Part shown: piece by piece, positions 22,614 through 36,000 of the stretch | Position numbering within the stretch: position 1 is the first letter of the stretch | Layout: every line of letters starts with the position of its first letter | Assembly (NCBI RefSeq): GCF_958979055.1 | Contig: NC_084892.1 | Span: forward strand, 5,411,501 to 5,475,500 | Reading direction: 5' to 3' | From: Alnus glutinosa | Lineage: Eukaryota > Streptophyta > Magnoliopsida > Fagales > Betulaceae | Length of the DNA: 64,000 nucleotides | The notes under the pieces: generated by a model | What the model was told of the DNA's origin: nothing | Database searches by the model: none | Seen by the model: the letters and a program-made list of their open reading frames with translations, nothing else | Program-made: the position numbers and the translations under genes

Positions 22614-24897
22614 ATGGTGCAGTATCATCGTTATCACCCCCAGTGGAGAAAAGGCGACAAACGTATGGAAGAAGATGAGGAGTCTCAAGCCCTTATCATG
22701 GAGTGTGGAAGCTCCGGTTGTTACATCAAGAGAACCAGGCCCAAGCTTATCTCTCTCTTGTTTCTCTCTGTTCTCTGTTGTTGCTTTATATTGGCCCCTC
22801 ATCTCTTCTGCCCTGGTTCAACTTTCCCTCTCTTCTGTAAGAGCTTTTCTCTCTCATGGGTTGCGCTTGTCTTTCCTTTGGTTTGCTTAGTTTTCCTCTG
22901 TTTTCTCTGTTTTGCTGGAAGTATTGATGTGTCTTTTTGGTTTGTGCAGATTCATTTGGAGTAGAACAAGAAAGCCCAGTTGCTAATACGGATGCAAATA
23001 CTCCTCTGTGTTCTTCAATCTCTAATGGTTGGTACTCTCCCTCTCTCTAGGTTCTTCTTTGCTTTTTTGGGTATCCTTTATTATTATTTTCCCGCTGGAA
23101 GTTCATTCGAACAGTATCGACATACTGGAAAAGGGGTTGACCATGTTAGAATAAAATCCCCGCAATCCCCACTTGGTAGGTGAGAAAAATTCAGAAAAGA
23201 ATTTATAATTAATTTTGATCTTAAATTGTTAGGTGTTTAAGGTTAGGGAGAATACTAGTGTTTTTTTTTGGTAACCATAAGTACGTTGTAAAATAAAATT
23301 GGGAGTCCCCTCCCCCACGTCCACCTTTAGCCCTCAGCAGCAGGGGTTGTTTTTCACCCCTTGGTTTGAGTTTGACCAACAATGGAATCGTGAAGTATTA
23401 TTAAAAAGATACTCAATTGATTTGTTAAAATATTAATTAAATGATTTAATTAATCATTTTATATCAACTTATTTTCCTATTGACTTAAGCTTTTAGGATA
23501 AGTGGTGATTTAACATTATTGTTGCTCTTCCCTCGTACCTGTATGATTTTTATTATTTACCTATTTTTCTGCATGATATAAATGCAGGAACTATATGTTG
23601 TGATAGAAGCAGTATTCGTTCTGATGTTTGTGTCATGAAAGGGGATGTAAGAACACACCCTACTTCCTCTTCGGTATTCCTTTACATCTCAAGAGACACA
23701 AAGGGTTTCATTGATTACGGTGAAGAAGAGGGAGACGAGGAACTCCAACACGAAAAGATCAAACCGTATACGCGAAAATGGGAAACAAGTGTCATGGACA
23801 GCATTGATGAATTAGACCTTATTGCAAAGAAAGTGCATTCTGGTATCAACCACCATTGCGATGTCTGGCATGATGTTCCGGCTGTGTTCTTCTCAACGGG
23901 AGGATATACAGGTAATGTTTATCATGAATTCAACGATGGGATTCTGCCACTATACATTACTTCACAGCATTTCAACAAGAAGGTTGTGCTTGTCATTCTT
24001 GAATATCATAGCTGGTGGATTATGAAGTATGGAGATGTACTTTCTGAACTCTCGGATTATCCAGCAATAGATTTTAGTGGGGACAAGAGAGCTCATTGCT
24101 TCCCAGAAGCCATTATTGGTCTGAGAATCCATGATGAGCTCACTGTGGATTCTTCTTTGATGGAGGGGAATAAGGGCATTGCTGATTTTCGAAATCTTTT
24201 AGACCGAGCTTACTGGCCTCGAATTACGAGTTTGATCCAAGGTGAGGAGCAAGAAGCGCGAGAGAAATCGGGACAGAAGCTTTCTTTGTTCCCAACATCA
24301 GAACCCTTGATGAAAATGGAAAAGGAAGTTCAAGAGTTTCAATTAGAGAAGCCTAAACTAGTAATTTTATCTCGAAATGGGTCTAGAGGGATAACTAATG
24401 AGAATCTATTGGTGAAAACGGCGGAGGAAGTCGGTTTCCGAGTCAATGTGTTGAGGCCTGACCGAACAACAGAATTGGCAAAGATTTATAGGGCTCTTAA
24501 TTCAAGCGATGCCATGATTGGTGTCCATGGGGCAGCCATGACCCATTTTCTCTTTATGAGACCTGGCTGTGTGTTTATTCAAGTTATCCCCCTTGGAACT
24601 ATATGGGCAGCAGAGACGTATTATGGGGAACCTGCAAGAAAGCTTGGTTTGAAGTACATTGGGTATGAAATTGTTCCTAAAGAGAGCTCACTGTATGAGG
24701 AATATGATAAAAATGATCCTGTTCTTAGAGACCCAAATAGCGTGAATGAAAAGGGATGGCAATACACAAAGAGTATCTATCTTGAAGGCCAAAATGTGAG
24801 ACTAGACCTCAGAAGATTTAGGAAGCGGTTGGTTCGTGCTTATGACTACCACATTTCTAAAATGATCAAGCGGCGTGTTCAACTCCAATCACAGTGA
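22614..24897 (+). CDS. GT61-family glycosyltransferase, 536 aa, three exons
   Basis: Type II Golgi glycosyltransferase of CAZy family GT61, the family of plant xylan arabinosyl/xylosyltransferases and POMGNT2-like proteins. My model is join(22614..22836, 22950..23027, 23588..24897), with phase-1 junctions TCT|GTAAGA, GCAG|ATT, AATG|GTTGGT and GCAG|GAA. The frame stays open throughout and the total is divisible by three. A short cytosolic tail precedes a membrane anchor at about 45-63 (ISLLFLSVLCCCFIL). The catalytic region opens with TICCDRSSIRSDVCVMKGDV across exon 3. Family blocks follow: NVYHEFNDGILPLY near 208, KLVILSRNGSRGITNE, and the diagnostic GVHGAAMTH near 410. The length is normal and no lesion is visible. 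The long exon 3 alone could be mistaken for the whole gene from its internal ATG at 23635, but that would drop the anchor. The acceptor specificity cannot be read from the sequence. Confidence 0.94.
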
Positions 24898-25890
24898 TTT
24901 GTTACTGTTTCACATGGTTTAATCTGTTGTCCTTCACTCTTATCATTGATTCTGTTGAAAGTTTTAGATTTGTATAAGCAGGAAATGAGAAATAGGCAAA
25001 ATTCTTTGTATAGATTATTGAGATGTGCATAAGGGAAGCTTTTTTAATGTAAAATTTTAGCATGCCTAAAACAACAGTTCATTCTTTTCTTTTTTTTTTT
25101 GTATAAATTTGGATTACTTAAATGTATTGAACATGGGTTTTCTCAACTTCTGATTCTTCATACTTCTTTTACGTATTTCCTTAATATGATAAACCTATGA
25201 GTTCACTCTCATATGAAATTCATTGTCTGTGTTTTTTGTTCCAATGAAGTAATTAACATCTCTGATCAACCATGATTTAATAATTGGCTATGGTTTTCTG
25301 AACCTCTATATTTATCCATTTGTGGTGTTTTCATGTTCTATTTCATGTAATTCATAGATAAATGACTTTGTGCGTTAGCAGAAAATATCAAAACTATCGT
25401 GTCTGTTTTCCTTTATCCTGTAACATTTGCAGTTTGAATTGAATGTAGTTCTTTTGTAGAGAGAAAGATGACAGATTATTGAGTCTCAGCTCATTGTTAG
25501 CATGTCAGAAAAAGTGTTTTGTGATGGTTGATTAGTTGATTTTTTTTTTTTTTTTTAAGCTTGTAAAAAGTGATTGATGTGATATAAAATAGAAATAATT
25601 TGTATGGAAAAGTGAAAATTTTTGTATTATAATGGACTTTTTTTTAATTTGAATAGTAATAAAAAATTATTGATGTAATATAAAAAATAAAAAAAGTTAG
25701 AATGTTTTGAAGTTTATTATTTTTGAAAAAAATGAAAATAAAGGAGGGGAATGTTGTGTTGCTTACCAAACACCCCTATGATTTCTCCAATATGCCTCTT
25801 ATGCCGCCTTTCCCCTCTTGACTCTTGATGGACTCTGAAGTTAGTGTGAAGTGTGCGGCAATTTTTTTAGGGATTTGCCTTATGTGGTTA
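24898..25890. other. 3' flank of the GT61 gene, AT-rich
   Basis: The 3' UTR probably ends within the first few hundred bases. The rest is AT-rich DNA with T-runs at about 25090 and 25542, and a possible TE fragment around 25560-25780 (TTATTGATGTAATATAAAA-like words repeated). No gene is seen. Confidence 0.4.
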
Positions 25891-25904
25891 ACAAAAAAGG
25901 GGGG

Positions 25905-26475
25905 AAAAGTCAACATATCTTATCAAACTATCACCCAATTATCCTCCATAAATTTTTAATTGAAACAATATCCTCCTCGAAACTACGAAAAAATTGTCAA
26001 TATCCCTCTCAAGACAAGAAAAAAAACAAAAATAACCTTACTATTTTTTCAATTAAACAAAAAATACCCCTATAAATTCGAAAAAAAAAAATTATTATTA
26101 TTTTTTGAAAAATATAAAATTTATTATTTTTTTGAAAAAGAACCGATTTTTTTTAAAAAATTAATTTCTTAAAAAAAAAAAGCGAAAACTTTTTTTATTT
26201 TTCTTTTAATTTTTAAATTTGGTCACCCTTGTTTTTTTATGTATTATTATTATTATTATTATTATAGTTTTAGTTTATTTTATTTTTATTTTTTTAGTGT
26301 TTTTATTTTATTTTATTAAGAGTATTTTCGTCATTGAAAAACATTGACAATTTTTGATAATTTATGAGGGATATTGTCCAAATTAAAAGTTTGAAAGAGA
26401 AATTATCGATTCTCAATTTGGGAGGAACATTGTCAATTTGATAGTAATTCGAAAGAGTAATTCAAAAGAGGTACA
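25905..26475. mobile_element. Long-TIR MITE, probably Mutator-like
   Basis: The left part (TATCAAACTATCACCCAATT ... AATTGTCAATATCCCTC) is repeated in inverted orientation on the right (GACAATTTTTGATAATTTAT ... TTGTCAATTTGATAGTAATT). This gives terminal inverted repeats of roughly 100 bp around an A/T-rich core. A related single arm lies at about 63625-63720. Target-site duplications are not clear. Frames at 25851-26172 are spurious. Confidence 0.6.
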
Positions 26476-26829
26476 TAGGCTTTACCCTAAAAAAAACTAC
26501 TAAAGATCAACGGTCCAAATTTAATCTGAGTCTCTTGCACTTTGCCAATCCTGCCAAAATCTAAGCAAGAGGTGCTTTCAACTTTTTCTAATTAGATTTG
26601 CTTCCCCAAAATTAACTTTTTATGCCATCGGTTGAATCTAACACTTTTAATGACGTGACAAATTTTTTGCCGTTCATTTTAATCAAAACGGATCCAGATT
26701 AAAGTTAATTGTATCCCGTGCAATCCCTGGATCTCAATGCCAATTGGCCAATCAAATTTGAACTTGTGACCCACCAAAAAAAAAAAAAAAAAAAAAAAAA
26801 ACACAAATCTAAGATACTTAGGTCATGAT

Positions 26830-27150
26830 AAATGAGTTTCTTTGATATTATTTTAGAAGAAGATGCTTTATAGATTGTCAATGCCGTTAATTCATGGGCG
26901 AATTGGAGCAAAATGGGTCATATCATAAATGGCATCAAAGAAAGTCTGGGCCAACTTAAATCGTACAGTATTGAACATGTAAAGAGAGATGCAAATTCTG
27001 CATCCTATTGTCTTGCCTGAGAGGCAATTTCTTGTATCATGTTTGGATTGAAGAAAATTCAAACTATATTTATGGTATTGTAACTATGGAGCAAATGAGA
27101 CTTGTTTGATTGATTTTATCAATAAATATCGTTAATTTGTTTAAAAAAAG
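26830..27150 (+). mobile_element. LINE RNase H fragment, decayed
   Basis: The plus-strand frame contains LEEDAL, a stop, then IVNAVNSWANW, GHIINGIKESLGQLKSY and IEHVKRDANSASYCLA, followed by more stops. This is the same RVT_3 RNase H-like tail seen at 148-852 (LEGDAAQVVNDINS ... VHVKRECNNVAHTLA). A short A-tract (27142-27149) follows. A 36-base A-run at 26776-26811 lies just upstream and may be the tail of another insertion. Confidence 0.8.
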
Positions 27151-28670
27151 GACATGAGAAATTTCTTTTAACTCAATCCATAATACTGCCACATGTCTAT
27201 CACTTGAGTATGTTAAAAACACATACTCTTCTAATAATTTTATTGAAAAACATACGCTCATCACATGATAAGGGACATATGACAACTAGATTAAAGAAAA
27301 TTCTTCCAAACCAGTTTGAAATTTGTTTTGCCCAAATACCTATCAAAAGTTGCCTTTTACCTAGTGGGTCTAGGCCTTTTTTAATTATTTTGATGAACTC
27401 ACAAGTGTAATGTTGTCATATTTTAAAAGGATTTTATCACTCTCCATGTCAATGTGTTTCTTGGAAACAATTATTGGATTGAAGTAGCGAAAGAAACATG
27501 TTCCAATATGGTAAACATGATTTTGAAACTCTTACCCTACCGATAAACATGGACATGCACTAAATTCATAGTGGACGATGATTGCACAAAGACAATCCAT
27601 CACATAGATTTGCGATTTCCATTAGGGTAATGATTTGGAAAGTCCTAATGCTGCTTCTATGTACTTATTAACAACACTCATTATAGATGAATTCATTAAA
27701 TTTTAAAGTCTTTTGCGAAAACTTCTTTGAAAAAGAATAGCTAAAAATATAAATAATAATAAAAAGAAATAAAAGATAAGCTATAGATGAATTCATTAAA
27801 TTCAAACAATTGTTGATCTTTGTCCTATGGGAACGGTTTGGTGGATCGAATTAAATCAACATTAAACAATAAAAAAAAAATCATAAAATGTTATTTGTCA
27901 CAAATTTAGTCACTTTAAAACTATTTTATATATTAAAATTTAGTTCTTTTTCAACCTACTTTTTATTATAACCATTGTCAGTAAAATTTTTGCATAGCTA
28001 TTGAACGTCTATGCACCCCCACCCCCAAAGTATGAAACTATTGGATAGTTTTGCCCTACTTAGCAATTCTAGCCACCCTAAAATCACTTGAAATTTGAAA
28101 TTTTGATTATTGGGGAGATAATATTATTATTTTTAGTGCACTATTTAACAGTTTTTTATTTGTGTTGAGGCTTATTATTGTCATTGGAATATTTGAGCTT
28201 AAGAAGGTTCCTTTAGCTTCCTGCTTAACTATTTATCTTTCAATTGTCACACTCTTTTTTCAATAACTACATACGGAAACAATAGGTACCCATATTCAAA
28301 GCTTATCCAATATACATATCTATTGGTGAACAAATTATTTTAATTTATCTATTTATTTTCCTTATTCCCCAATTTTAATGTTCTGGATAATAACTCATGT
28401 ATAAATTTTTTAATCCTTGGTGAAACGAATTAAAGCAACATTAGATCATAAAGTAACAATTGCACTTCTCACAATTTTAACACGCCAATTGTTACAATTT
28501 TAACACTCCTAAGATGCCACTAGTCAAGATTTTAGGCGCCATAGATTTCATTTCTCAAGGTTTATGCTATTATATATATTATATAAAAGGCCCAATTAAA
28601 CTTTAAATGTATGTGACCCTAGTTAAAGGCCTAATTCAATTTTAAATTTCCACTTGTCACAATTCTAAGC
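27151..28670. other. AT-rich intergenic DNA, no gene seen
   Basis: Only short frames. I recognise no domain, RNA gene or terminal repeat. Confidence 0.4.
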
Positions 28671-28671
28671 T

Positions 28672-28674
<3 letters not shown>

Positions 28675-28763
<89 letters not shown>
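28675..28763. repeat. Compound (CT)n(AT)n microsatellite
   Basis: About 24 CT units run directly into about 20 AT units. It lies 80 bp before the telomere-like block. Confidence 0.97.
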
Positions 28764-28765
<2 letters not shown>

Positions 28766-28845
28766 GCAAGTGATTTAGGTACAATTACACAAATTCCCTT
28801 AATGCAAATAATAATAATAATAAATGTTAAAGTATTGATGAAATC

Positions 28846-29312
28846 TTAGAGTTTGGGGTTTAGGGTTTTAAGGTTTAGGATTTTGGGTTTTAGGGTTTTG
28901 GGGTTTGAGGTTTAGGGTTTAGGGTGTTAGTGTTTAGGGTTTAAGGGTTAGGTTTTAACAATTTGGTTTAGGGTTTGGGGTTTGGGGTTTGGGGTTTAGG
29001 GTTTAGGGTTTGCGATTTTGTATTTTAGGGTTTAAGGTTTGAAGTTTGGGGTAGTTTTTTAGGGTTTGAGGTTTAGGGATTGTGGTTTAGGAGGTGGGTT
29101 TTAGGGTTTAGAGTTTAGGTTCAATGACAGAAATATCCTACATAAAAAAATGTTAAATTATTGATGAAACGATTAAATTTAAGATTTGTTGTTTGGAGTT
29201 TGGGGTTTTTTGTATTTTAGATTTAAGGTTTGGGGTAGTTTTTTAAGATTTGGGGTTTGGGGTTTAGTTATATTGTGGTTTAGGAGATTGGTTTTAGGGT
29301 TTAGGATTTAGG
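28846..29312 (+). repeat. Degenerate interstitial telomere-like repeats (TTTAGGG type)
   Basis: About 260 bp of GGGTTTAGGGTTTTGGGGTTT-like sequence contains many exact TTTAGGG and TTTGGGG words. A second, shorter block follows at about 29185-29312. Both blocks end in GGTTCAATGACAGAAAT, with a spacing of 193 bp, so part of the array is itself duplicated. The strand is G-rich on plus. TTTAGGG is the standard plant telomere unit, but here it is scrambled. Confidence 0.85.
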
Positions 29313-29639
29313 TTCAATGACAGAAATGTCCTAAATAGAAAAATAAGTTAAATTATTAATAAAACGATTAAATTTATTATTTTATATCGGCTTAAGCTTT
29401 GCAAAGAAAGTGGTAATTTAACAAATAATATATAACACTGAGACATTTGGCTCCAACTTACTGGCAGGACTCAAACTCTTGGCTAAAAACCTGGGATAGC
29501 TTCTTTGCCAGGTTTGGCTTGTTGTCAGCGTGTCCCAGTTTTTTAAAGAAAAAGATTTTTGCTGTATATATGTTCCCATTTTTATTTTGCTGGGTGGTCT
29601 TTAAATAAAATATTTTCCAACAGACAAATCATAAAAAAA

Positions 29640-30038
29640 CTGGAGCAACATGCCACAAGTGGCTTAAACTTGGTAAAAAATGAACGCTTTTATTAAAGAA
29701 AATTCAAAAGATACAGCAAGTCGGATATGATATTTCTACATGAAGTGATGAAGAATCAGTTAACAAGAAAAGAAGCAACGACATTTTGGAGTCAAAACTT
29801 GGCTTCATAATCGAGCAGATCAATTATGAATCAGGTGACGATCAGCAAATAGTTCATCTAATCTGACATTCTATCCCCTTCTCTACATAGACAGTGTGTT
29901 AATAGTGCCAGACACTCCATCTGACAGCAAAAGACTCCTCTAAGCAATTGTTTGAGTTGCTGTACCTCAATTGTCAGCATGTTAGAATGCTTCGAGTCAA
30001 AGCACCACTGCAGTCATCTTCATCAAACATCATACTAT
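29640..30038 (-). other. Probable 3' UTR of the KIN-14 gene
   Basis: Minus-strand sequence downstream of the TAG at 30039-30041, with no competing feature. The poly(A) site cannot be placed. Confidence 0.4.
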
Positions 30039-33000
30039 CTATAGCCACCGTTTAGAAATCTTCGTTGATGGTTGGAGTGAAAGAGGTGTCTGGACATTCT
30101 GATTGTCTTTTGCATCTACAGAAGAAAACACTAGTAATCTCAGATCATAAACAGATAAAGAAGATTTAACTTATTATTTGTAAGATAATTGTAAGGACAC
30201 TCATATTGGTTTACTTACTAGAGTCAATTGGCTTGTCTACTTACTAGAGTCAATTGGCTTCCCTCCAAGAGAAGATCTTCGGGACTGGTCGGATCCTGAT
30301 GCATGAATGCCGTTTAGTGATTGCCTCCTCTGTGTCCTAGCATTAGCTGTCACTGGCGACTTCACATCGTTAATATTTGTTGCAGCTTTGATGGGTGACC
30401 GTGGTTCCATCAGATTCTGTTGGTTCCTGCAATTTGGCCTGGAAATGTTGAAACAACAAAACATCAGGAAAAATTTCAAGTTAAACTTAGACTTTGATGT
30501 GGATGTCAATTGGTCCATAAACTTTTATTTTTTTTAATAATGCTACACCTACATTTACAACTTGCTGGCACAGGTCAGCATGTGATTGGAGCCTCATCAG
30601 CCATTAATTTTTTCTTTTAAAACCTCAAATCACATGATTACACGTGTCTACAAGTTATAAAAGAGTTGTAGGTCAAACAATTTTCTTTAAATTTAACAAT
30701 TTACTCCCTGGATGTTGAATTTTTACAAAATTATTTTATGAAAAATTCTTGTTAATTTTATTTAACAAAGTTATTTTCACCACATCATCAATAATAATCA
30801 AATGACATTATTGCCTATTATCGTTGATACCTACAAAGCCATTAGAGTTGATGCCTCAAACCTATGGATGAACTGATGATGTTAGTTTTGACTTTAGCAA
30901 CTCCAGTCTCTGTTCAAATAGCAATCGAGGGATTATTAGCCCCCATGCTAAAACATTTTTTTTTCCAAAATTGGGGTTAGCTGCAGCCCTAAAATTCCAT
31001 GCACTTGTCTCAGTATAAGGATTGGGGGTGGGTTGTTGCTACTGGAGGAGTCTAGGTCAATATTGGTTATCAGTTGGCGCAATCTCTCCCCAATCCGCGC
31101 CTAACAATAGCTCAAGGTCTGTTCATAAGGGGCATTATTATAAGTCTGTGTGAGATAACTCACAGTTGTCAAGATGGTTGATATGATGATATATGAATCT
31201 GACATGATTTCATCATTGGGTCCATGGACAATTGGACATGATCATCAATCTGTTTTCCCTACCTAGAAGGTAGATATCTAGTGATGTGACTTTGTGGAAT
31301 ACCTATTCAGGTTGAGGTAGATGGGCTTCCATCTGTTGGGGTTGAGGCAAATGACTACCATCCTTAGAGAGGGCAGTTGTGGATTCTGGTTGGGTGTAGA
31401 AATTTGGGATGCGTTTCAAATTTATGGGTGACTGCAATGGTTATGTTGTAATATTATAATTTCAGATAGAAAGGGGCAACGACAATTAAAATTATTAGTA
31501 ATGTGGTAGAAGTAATGTGTATGTCATATGATTCTTGGATGATTGATAGGGTGAACAGCTACATATTTCATACCTTTTATATATTAAGGAATTCAGTTAG
31601 GATTTAACAAAAATTATAACAGGTTGAATAAGGACCAAATACATACCCGCATTAAAATCTAAGGGTGACATTTGTAAAAACTCCAATATTACATTTGTAT
31701 ATTCATGTAATGAAATCTTTTAAACAAGCCATCATATGAAATATAATATGCATGAGATACACTTTGACACCCAAAGTTCCTTACTATTAGAAAAGAACTA
31801 ATAAAAAGCAAAAGAAAAAAGTCTGACCTCTTCTCAGAGCCATTAATCAATTTTCCAATTGTCCGCAGTGATCTCCTTATTTGAGATCCCTTACCATTTA
31901 CGCTACTAATCAAGTTGGGTGTCTGGGAGTCTGTAGGAAGACTAAGCTCACTTTGTCTGGCCAGTATTGGTGGTTCAGGTGTCTTGGGTAGCTGAAGAGT
32001 AGGAATTTGTGTTATACCACCTGTTTTTGTAACTCGCTTCTGATAGATAGTACTAGTAGGACTTTGAGGAGGCTTGGTACGAGAGACCTCCATCGTCATG
32101 GAACCACCATTGCTGAAATGTCCATAAGGCTTCGTGACTGCTTCTGCGTCTTGATTATCACCATACTTTTGCACCGACACCGCATCAAATGATAGAGGCT
32201 TGCTTACATCATCTGACACTTTTATCTGCAAACGATCCTTCTTAACATATCTTGGGCCTTCCAAACTCAATCTTCTTGAACGAGTTGGTACAGAAGGGGT
32301 TCCCTTCCTATCTTCAATATTCATGGTGTTTTCAGTCTTCATGGTGCCACAATTCTCAATGCTTAGTCTTCGAGGACGTGGTGGAGTTCTCTCAGTCACT
32401 ACTCTTGGTTTTCCAAATGGAGATTTTGGCTCCTTTGTTTTGTTGAACTGCATACTCTGTGCTTCCTTGTTTGCCAATGCCCTCTTAAGGCTCTCAATCT
32501 GCAAGATTCAAAGAAAAAGCCCGTTATGGCAATTAATCTTTGTCCAAGAGAATGTGTTTCAAGGCTTATATTTGAGACAGCCAAAAATATAGCACTAATG
32601 AACACAGTGAGGTGTCGGCAACCATCTATCTCATGAAAAACAATAATAAGTTCATAAAATAAAAATTATCACTCCATCAGCAGAACAACTTTTAAATCAT
32701 CCAAGTTCCAAACAATTACCAAAATATTCAAGTTAAGGAATTTGCTTATAAATATTCTTGTTTTGAATTTTTTTTTTTTTTTTTAATAAGTAATCGAATT
32801 ATTATTAAAAGCGAAAAACACCACTCAAGTATACATGGAGTATACAGATGAAAACACCTAGGTAAGAGGAGAGAAAAGAACAAGAAAGTTATGAAAACTA
32901 AGCTCCCAAGGAGCTACAAATGCAGTTGTCCAAGTAAAAAGGGTTAAAAATAAAAAAGACTCGAGCTCCACTGACAATTTTTCACGATCATGAAAACTTT

Positions 33001-36000
33001 TGTCATTTATTTCCCTCTAAAGACACCACAAGAGATAGGAAGGCCCTATCTTCCACACAACAGCACTCCGAGTTTTCCCACCAGTCTACCAACAAGCAAA
33101 TAAGTCAACAACACAACTAGGCATCACCCAAGACAGCCCAAAACGACTGAAAAAGGACGCAAGCGACCTCACAATGAAGGAGAGAAGATGATCCACGGAC
33201 TCCCAATTCCTCTTGAATATATTATACTAAACGCAAAGGCAAATCAACTAAAATAAACACTAACACTAACATACTTTTTTCCCGTTCTTTTCTTTTTCCT
33301 AGAAACAAAAAACACTAATACTGGCATTGGTTTCCAAGAATATATAATCCTCATATCGCAATGAACCATGACAGGTACTAGTGTCTGGACAACTAATAAT
33401 GCTTTTTTAAAAGCATATCTGCAGGATGGCACTAAATAAGGAAGACTTGCAGAATAACATCCATACAGCCAATCAACTTTTGGGATGAATGAAAGAGAAA
33501 AAAATGGTCCAGAGATGGAAGACAGGAAGGGAGGAAAAGGAAACTTATGAAACATGCAATGAAGTGACAATTTATCTGAATTTGTTTACCTGTTCTTTGA
33601 GTTGCATAACCTCACTGCTCTCCTTGTTCAAACGAGCAGCACCAAGTTCAACAGTTGAAACCCTCTGAGCAAACTTCAGAGTAGTAACTGTTTCACAAAA
33701 AGAATCTTCTTCCGGACTCACATGAGCAAACATTAATGTCTTAGCATGTCCACCTAAAAACAAATTCCAGATAGAAGAAATTCAGTACAAGACCATTAAG
33801 AGTAAATTGCTTTGTGGAACAACAAAATCCTATGCAGGCCAAAAGAGAAAAAAAAAAAAAAAAATCAATGACGTGATGTGGCGTGACCTGTTTGGAAAAC
33901 CAATAAAAAAGCAAAGTACATTGTAAAAAGACATGCTAGTGTTTTGGAAAGAGGCACACATTACAGACCTAAGGAGTCTTGTAAGAGAAGTGTGAGCTTG
34001 CTGTTTCGGTAAGGGATGTGAGGGTTTTTCTGAGCCAAGGCCATAATAACATCCCCTAAACAAGAAAGAGACTTATTAATATACTGTGCCTCCTTGAGCC
34101 TGTCTCCGGTAACTTCAGATTTGTCCACTCGTTCACTTCCTGCAAGGTCTACCAGATGCAGAGAACTACGGAGAATGCTGCCAGATGCATCTTTTCCATG
34201 CACATGTACTGTGAGGACACTGCACATACATAAACCAACATATCATTGTTAAACTCAACTACTTATTCTGTTAAAACTTAACAAACTTCAAATATTACTG
34301 TATATGTCCAGATATGAAGTGAAAAAGGAAACTTTTTCTCTAATAACTACTAAGCAAGTTCGAATAGTTTGCATAACTTAGCTCCTACGAACTGACCTGT
34401 GGGAACGACTACTTCGGTTGTTAATTGCAGTAGAACTGACAACACGATTCACCTCACCAAGTTTCATTAGGTTCAGAACATCCGTGGTAGACTTAACAGA
34501 AAGTATAGTAGCATCCGGAAGACTCAACCCATTGTCACTAGTACAGCTCCGAATTTCTAATTTGTGCTTAGTTAAGAAAAAAGATTAACTTCATGTGCAT
34601 AATCAAAACACAATACAACATAGAGTTTCCTCATCTTTAATACTCTTATGATGTTTAATAGTAAAGCTAAAAAGCCAATATGAAAGGATATTTGGTGGTT
34701 GATGAATCTTCTGCAAGAAGGTCCCGTACTTGTTCATTATATATTTCAACCATCTGGACATGAATGTCATAATTTATGAAGTCTTTCCGTCTATCAGACA
34801 TCTGGAAGAGATAGTTGAGAGCAAGAAAATTAACCCCTCTGTCCTTTGTTGACCCACCTAATGGACCACTCTGTCATCATTTAAAAGAATCAAATGAACG
34901 AATCAGATGTGCGAAACTCTTAATAGCTTTTAGCCAGTCTTTATCCTATACACATGAGATGCAAAACAAATGGAAGCCAATAATAAATCCTTCCTACTTG
35001 AAAGGCAATTCGTTATCCCTATATTGGATATCCAGAATAAATAAAACAATGGGAGACATGAAAAGCTGCAGAAGATTAGTTGTATATAAACTGAATCTCA
35101 TAATGTATATGTCTTACCATGGTGTGTGTTTTTCCGGATCCAGTTTGACCATAAGCAAAAATGCAAACATTGTAACCATCCACCACAGACCTAATTAATG
35201 GTTGGATGTCCTTAAAAACTTCATCTGAAAATAAAAGGTAATATTTGTAAAGAAATTTGATAAATGTAAAAGCCATAATTTAGAAGAATCACGTCTGATA
35301 TTATACCTTGAGTAGCAGTTGGACCAAACATCCGGTTAAACTGAAAAACTTTCCTTCCATCTTTATGGGGCTTTAATGGATCTAAGATCACGAGTGAGCC
35401 ATCCTCTCCAATGAAATCTATCACAGTTTTGGCTTCAGCAGTGAAGGATGGCCTAATTCTGCAGTAAACTCGAATGTTACCTGAGGATAGTATTAATCAA
35501 GAATAAATTATTAGATTTAATCTTAATGCTGAAAATTAAATTGTCCTTTCAAATACTTCAAATAAAAATAGGACAAGTTTAGTATATGTCTTCAAAAAGT
35601 ACACTAACCTTTCAAATCTTGGACCATGTTGTATAAATTCCTGTTCTCTTTCACAACCCTGTAATATCCACTAGCAGCAAAGGACAACTCCTGTACCTGA
35701 CTTTCTGAACCCAAACAAAAGACAAACATATTTTGCACTTCAAGAAAAGTTCTTTAAAAATCTTGACGACTCTATGATATGCATATGATTATCTAAATTC
35801 ATCATCAAGCCAATAGACGGATTTAGGACATCAATCCATTTCACAAGCTCTATATGCTGTACAAAAATGGCAATCTTGGCAAGATCACAAAATACTAGTG
35901 TCAACTAATAAGGCAAAGATTAATGGCTAAAATATACCAATAAGCACACATTTTCAATATGAAAACACTTAAAATCTTGCTTCCCGGAAGTCATAGATGA

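Noticed and set aside
22603..22964. Frames of 95 and 116 aa at the start of the GT61 gene as separate small genes
   Set aside because: The 116-aa frame is exon 1 read into intron 1; the other frame is its shadow.
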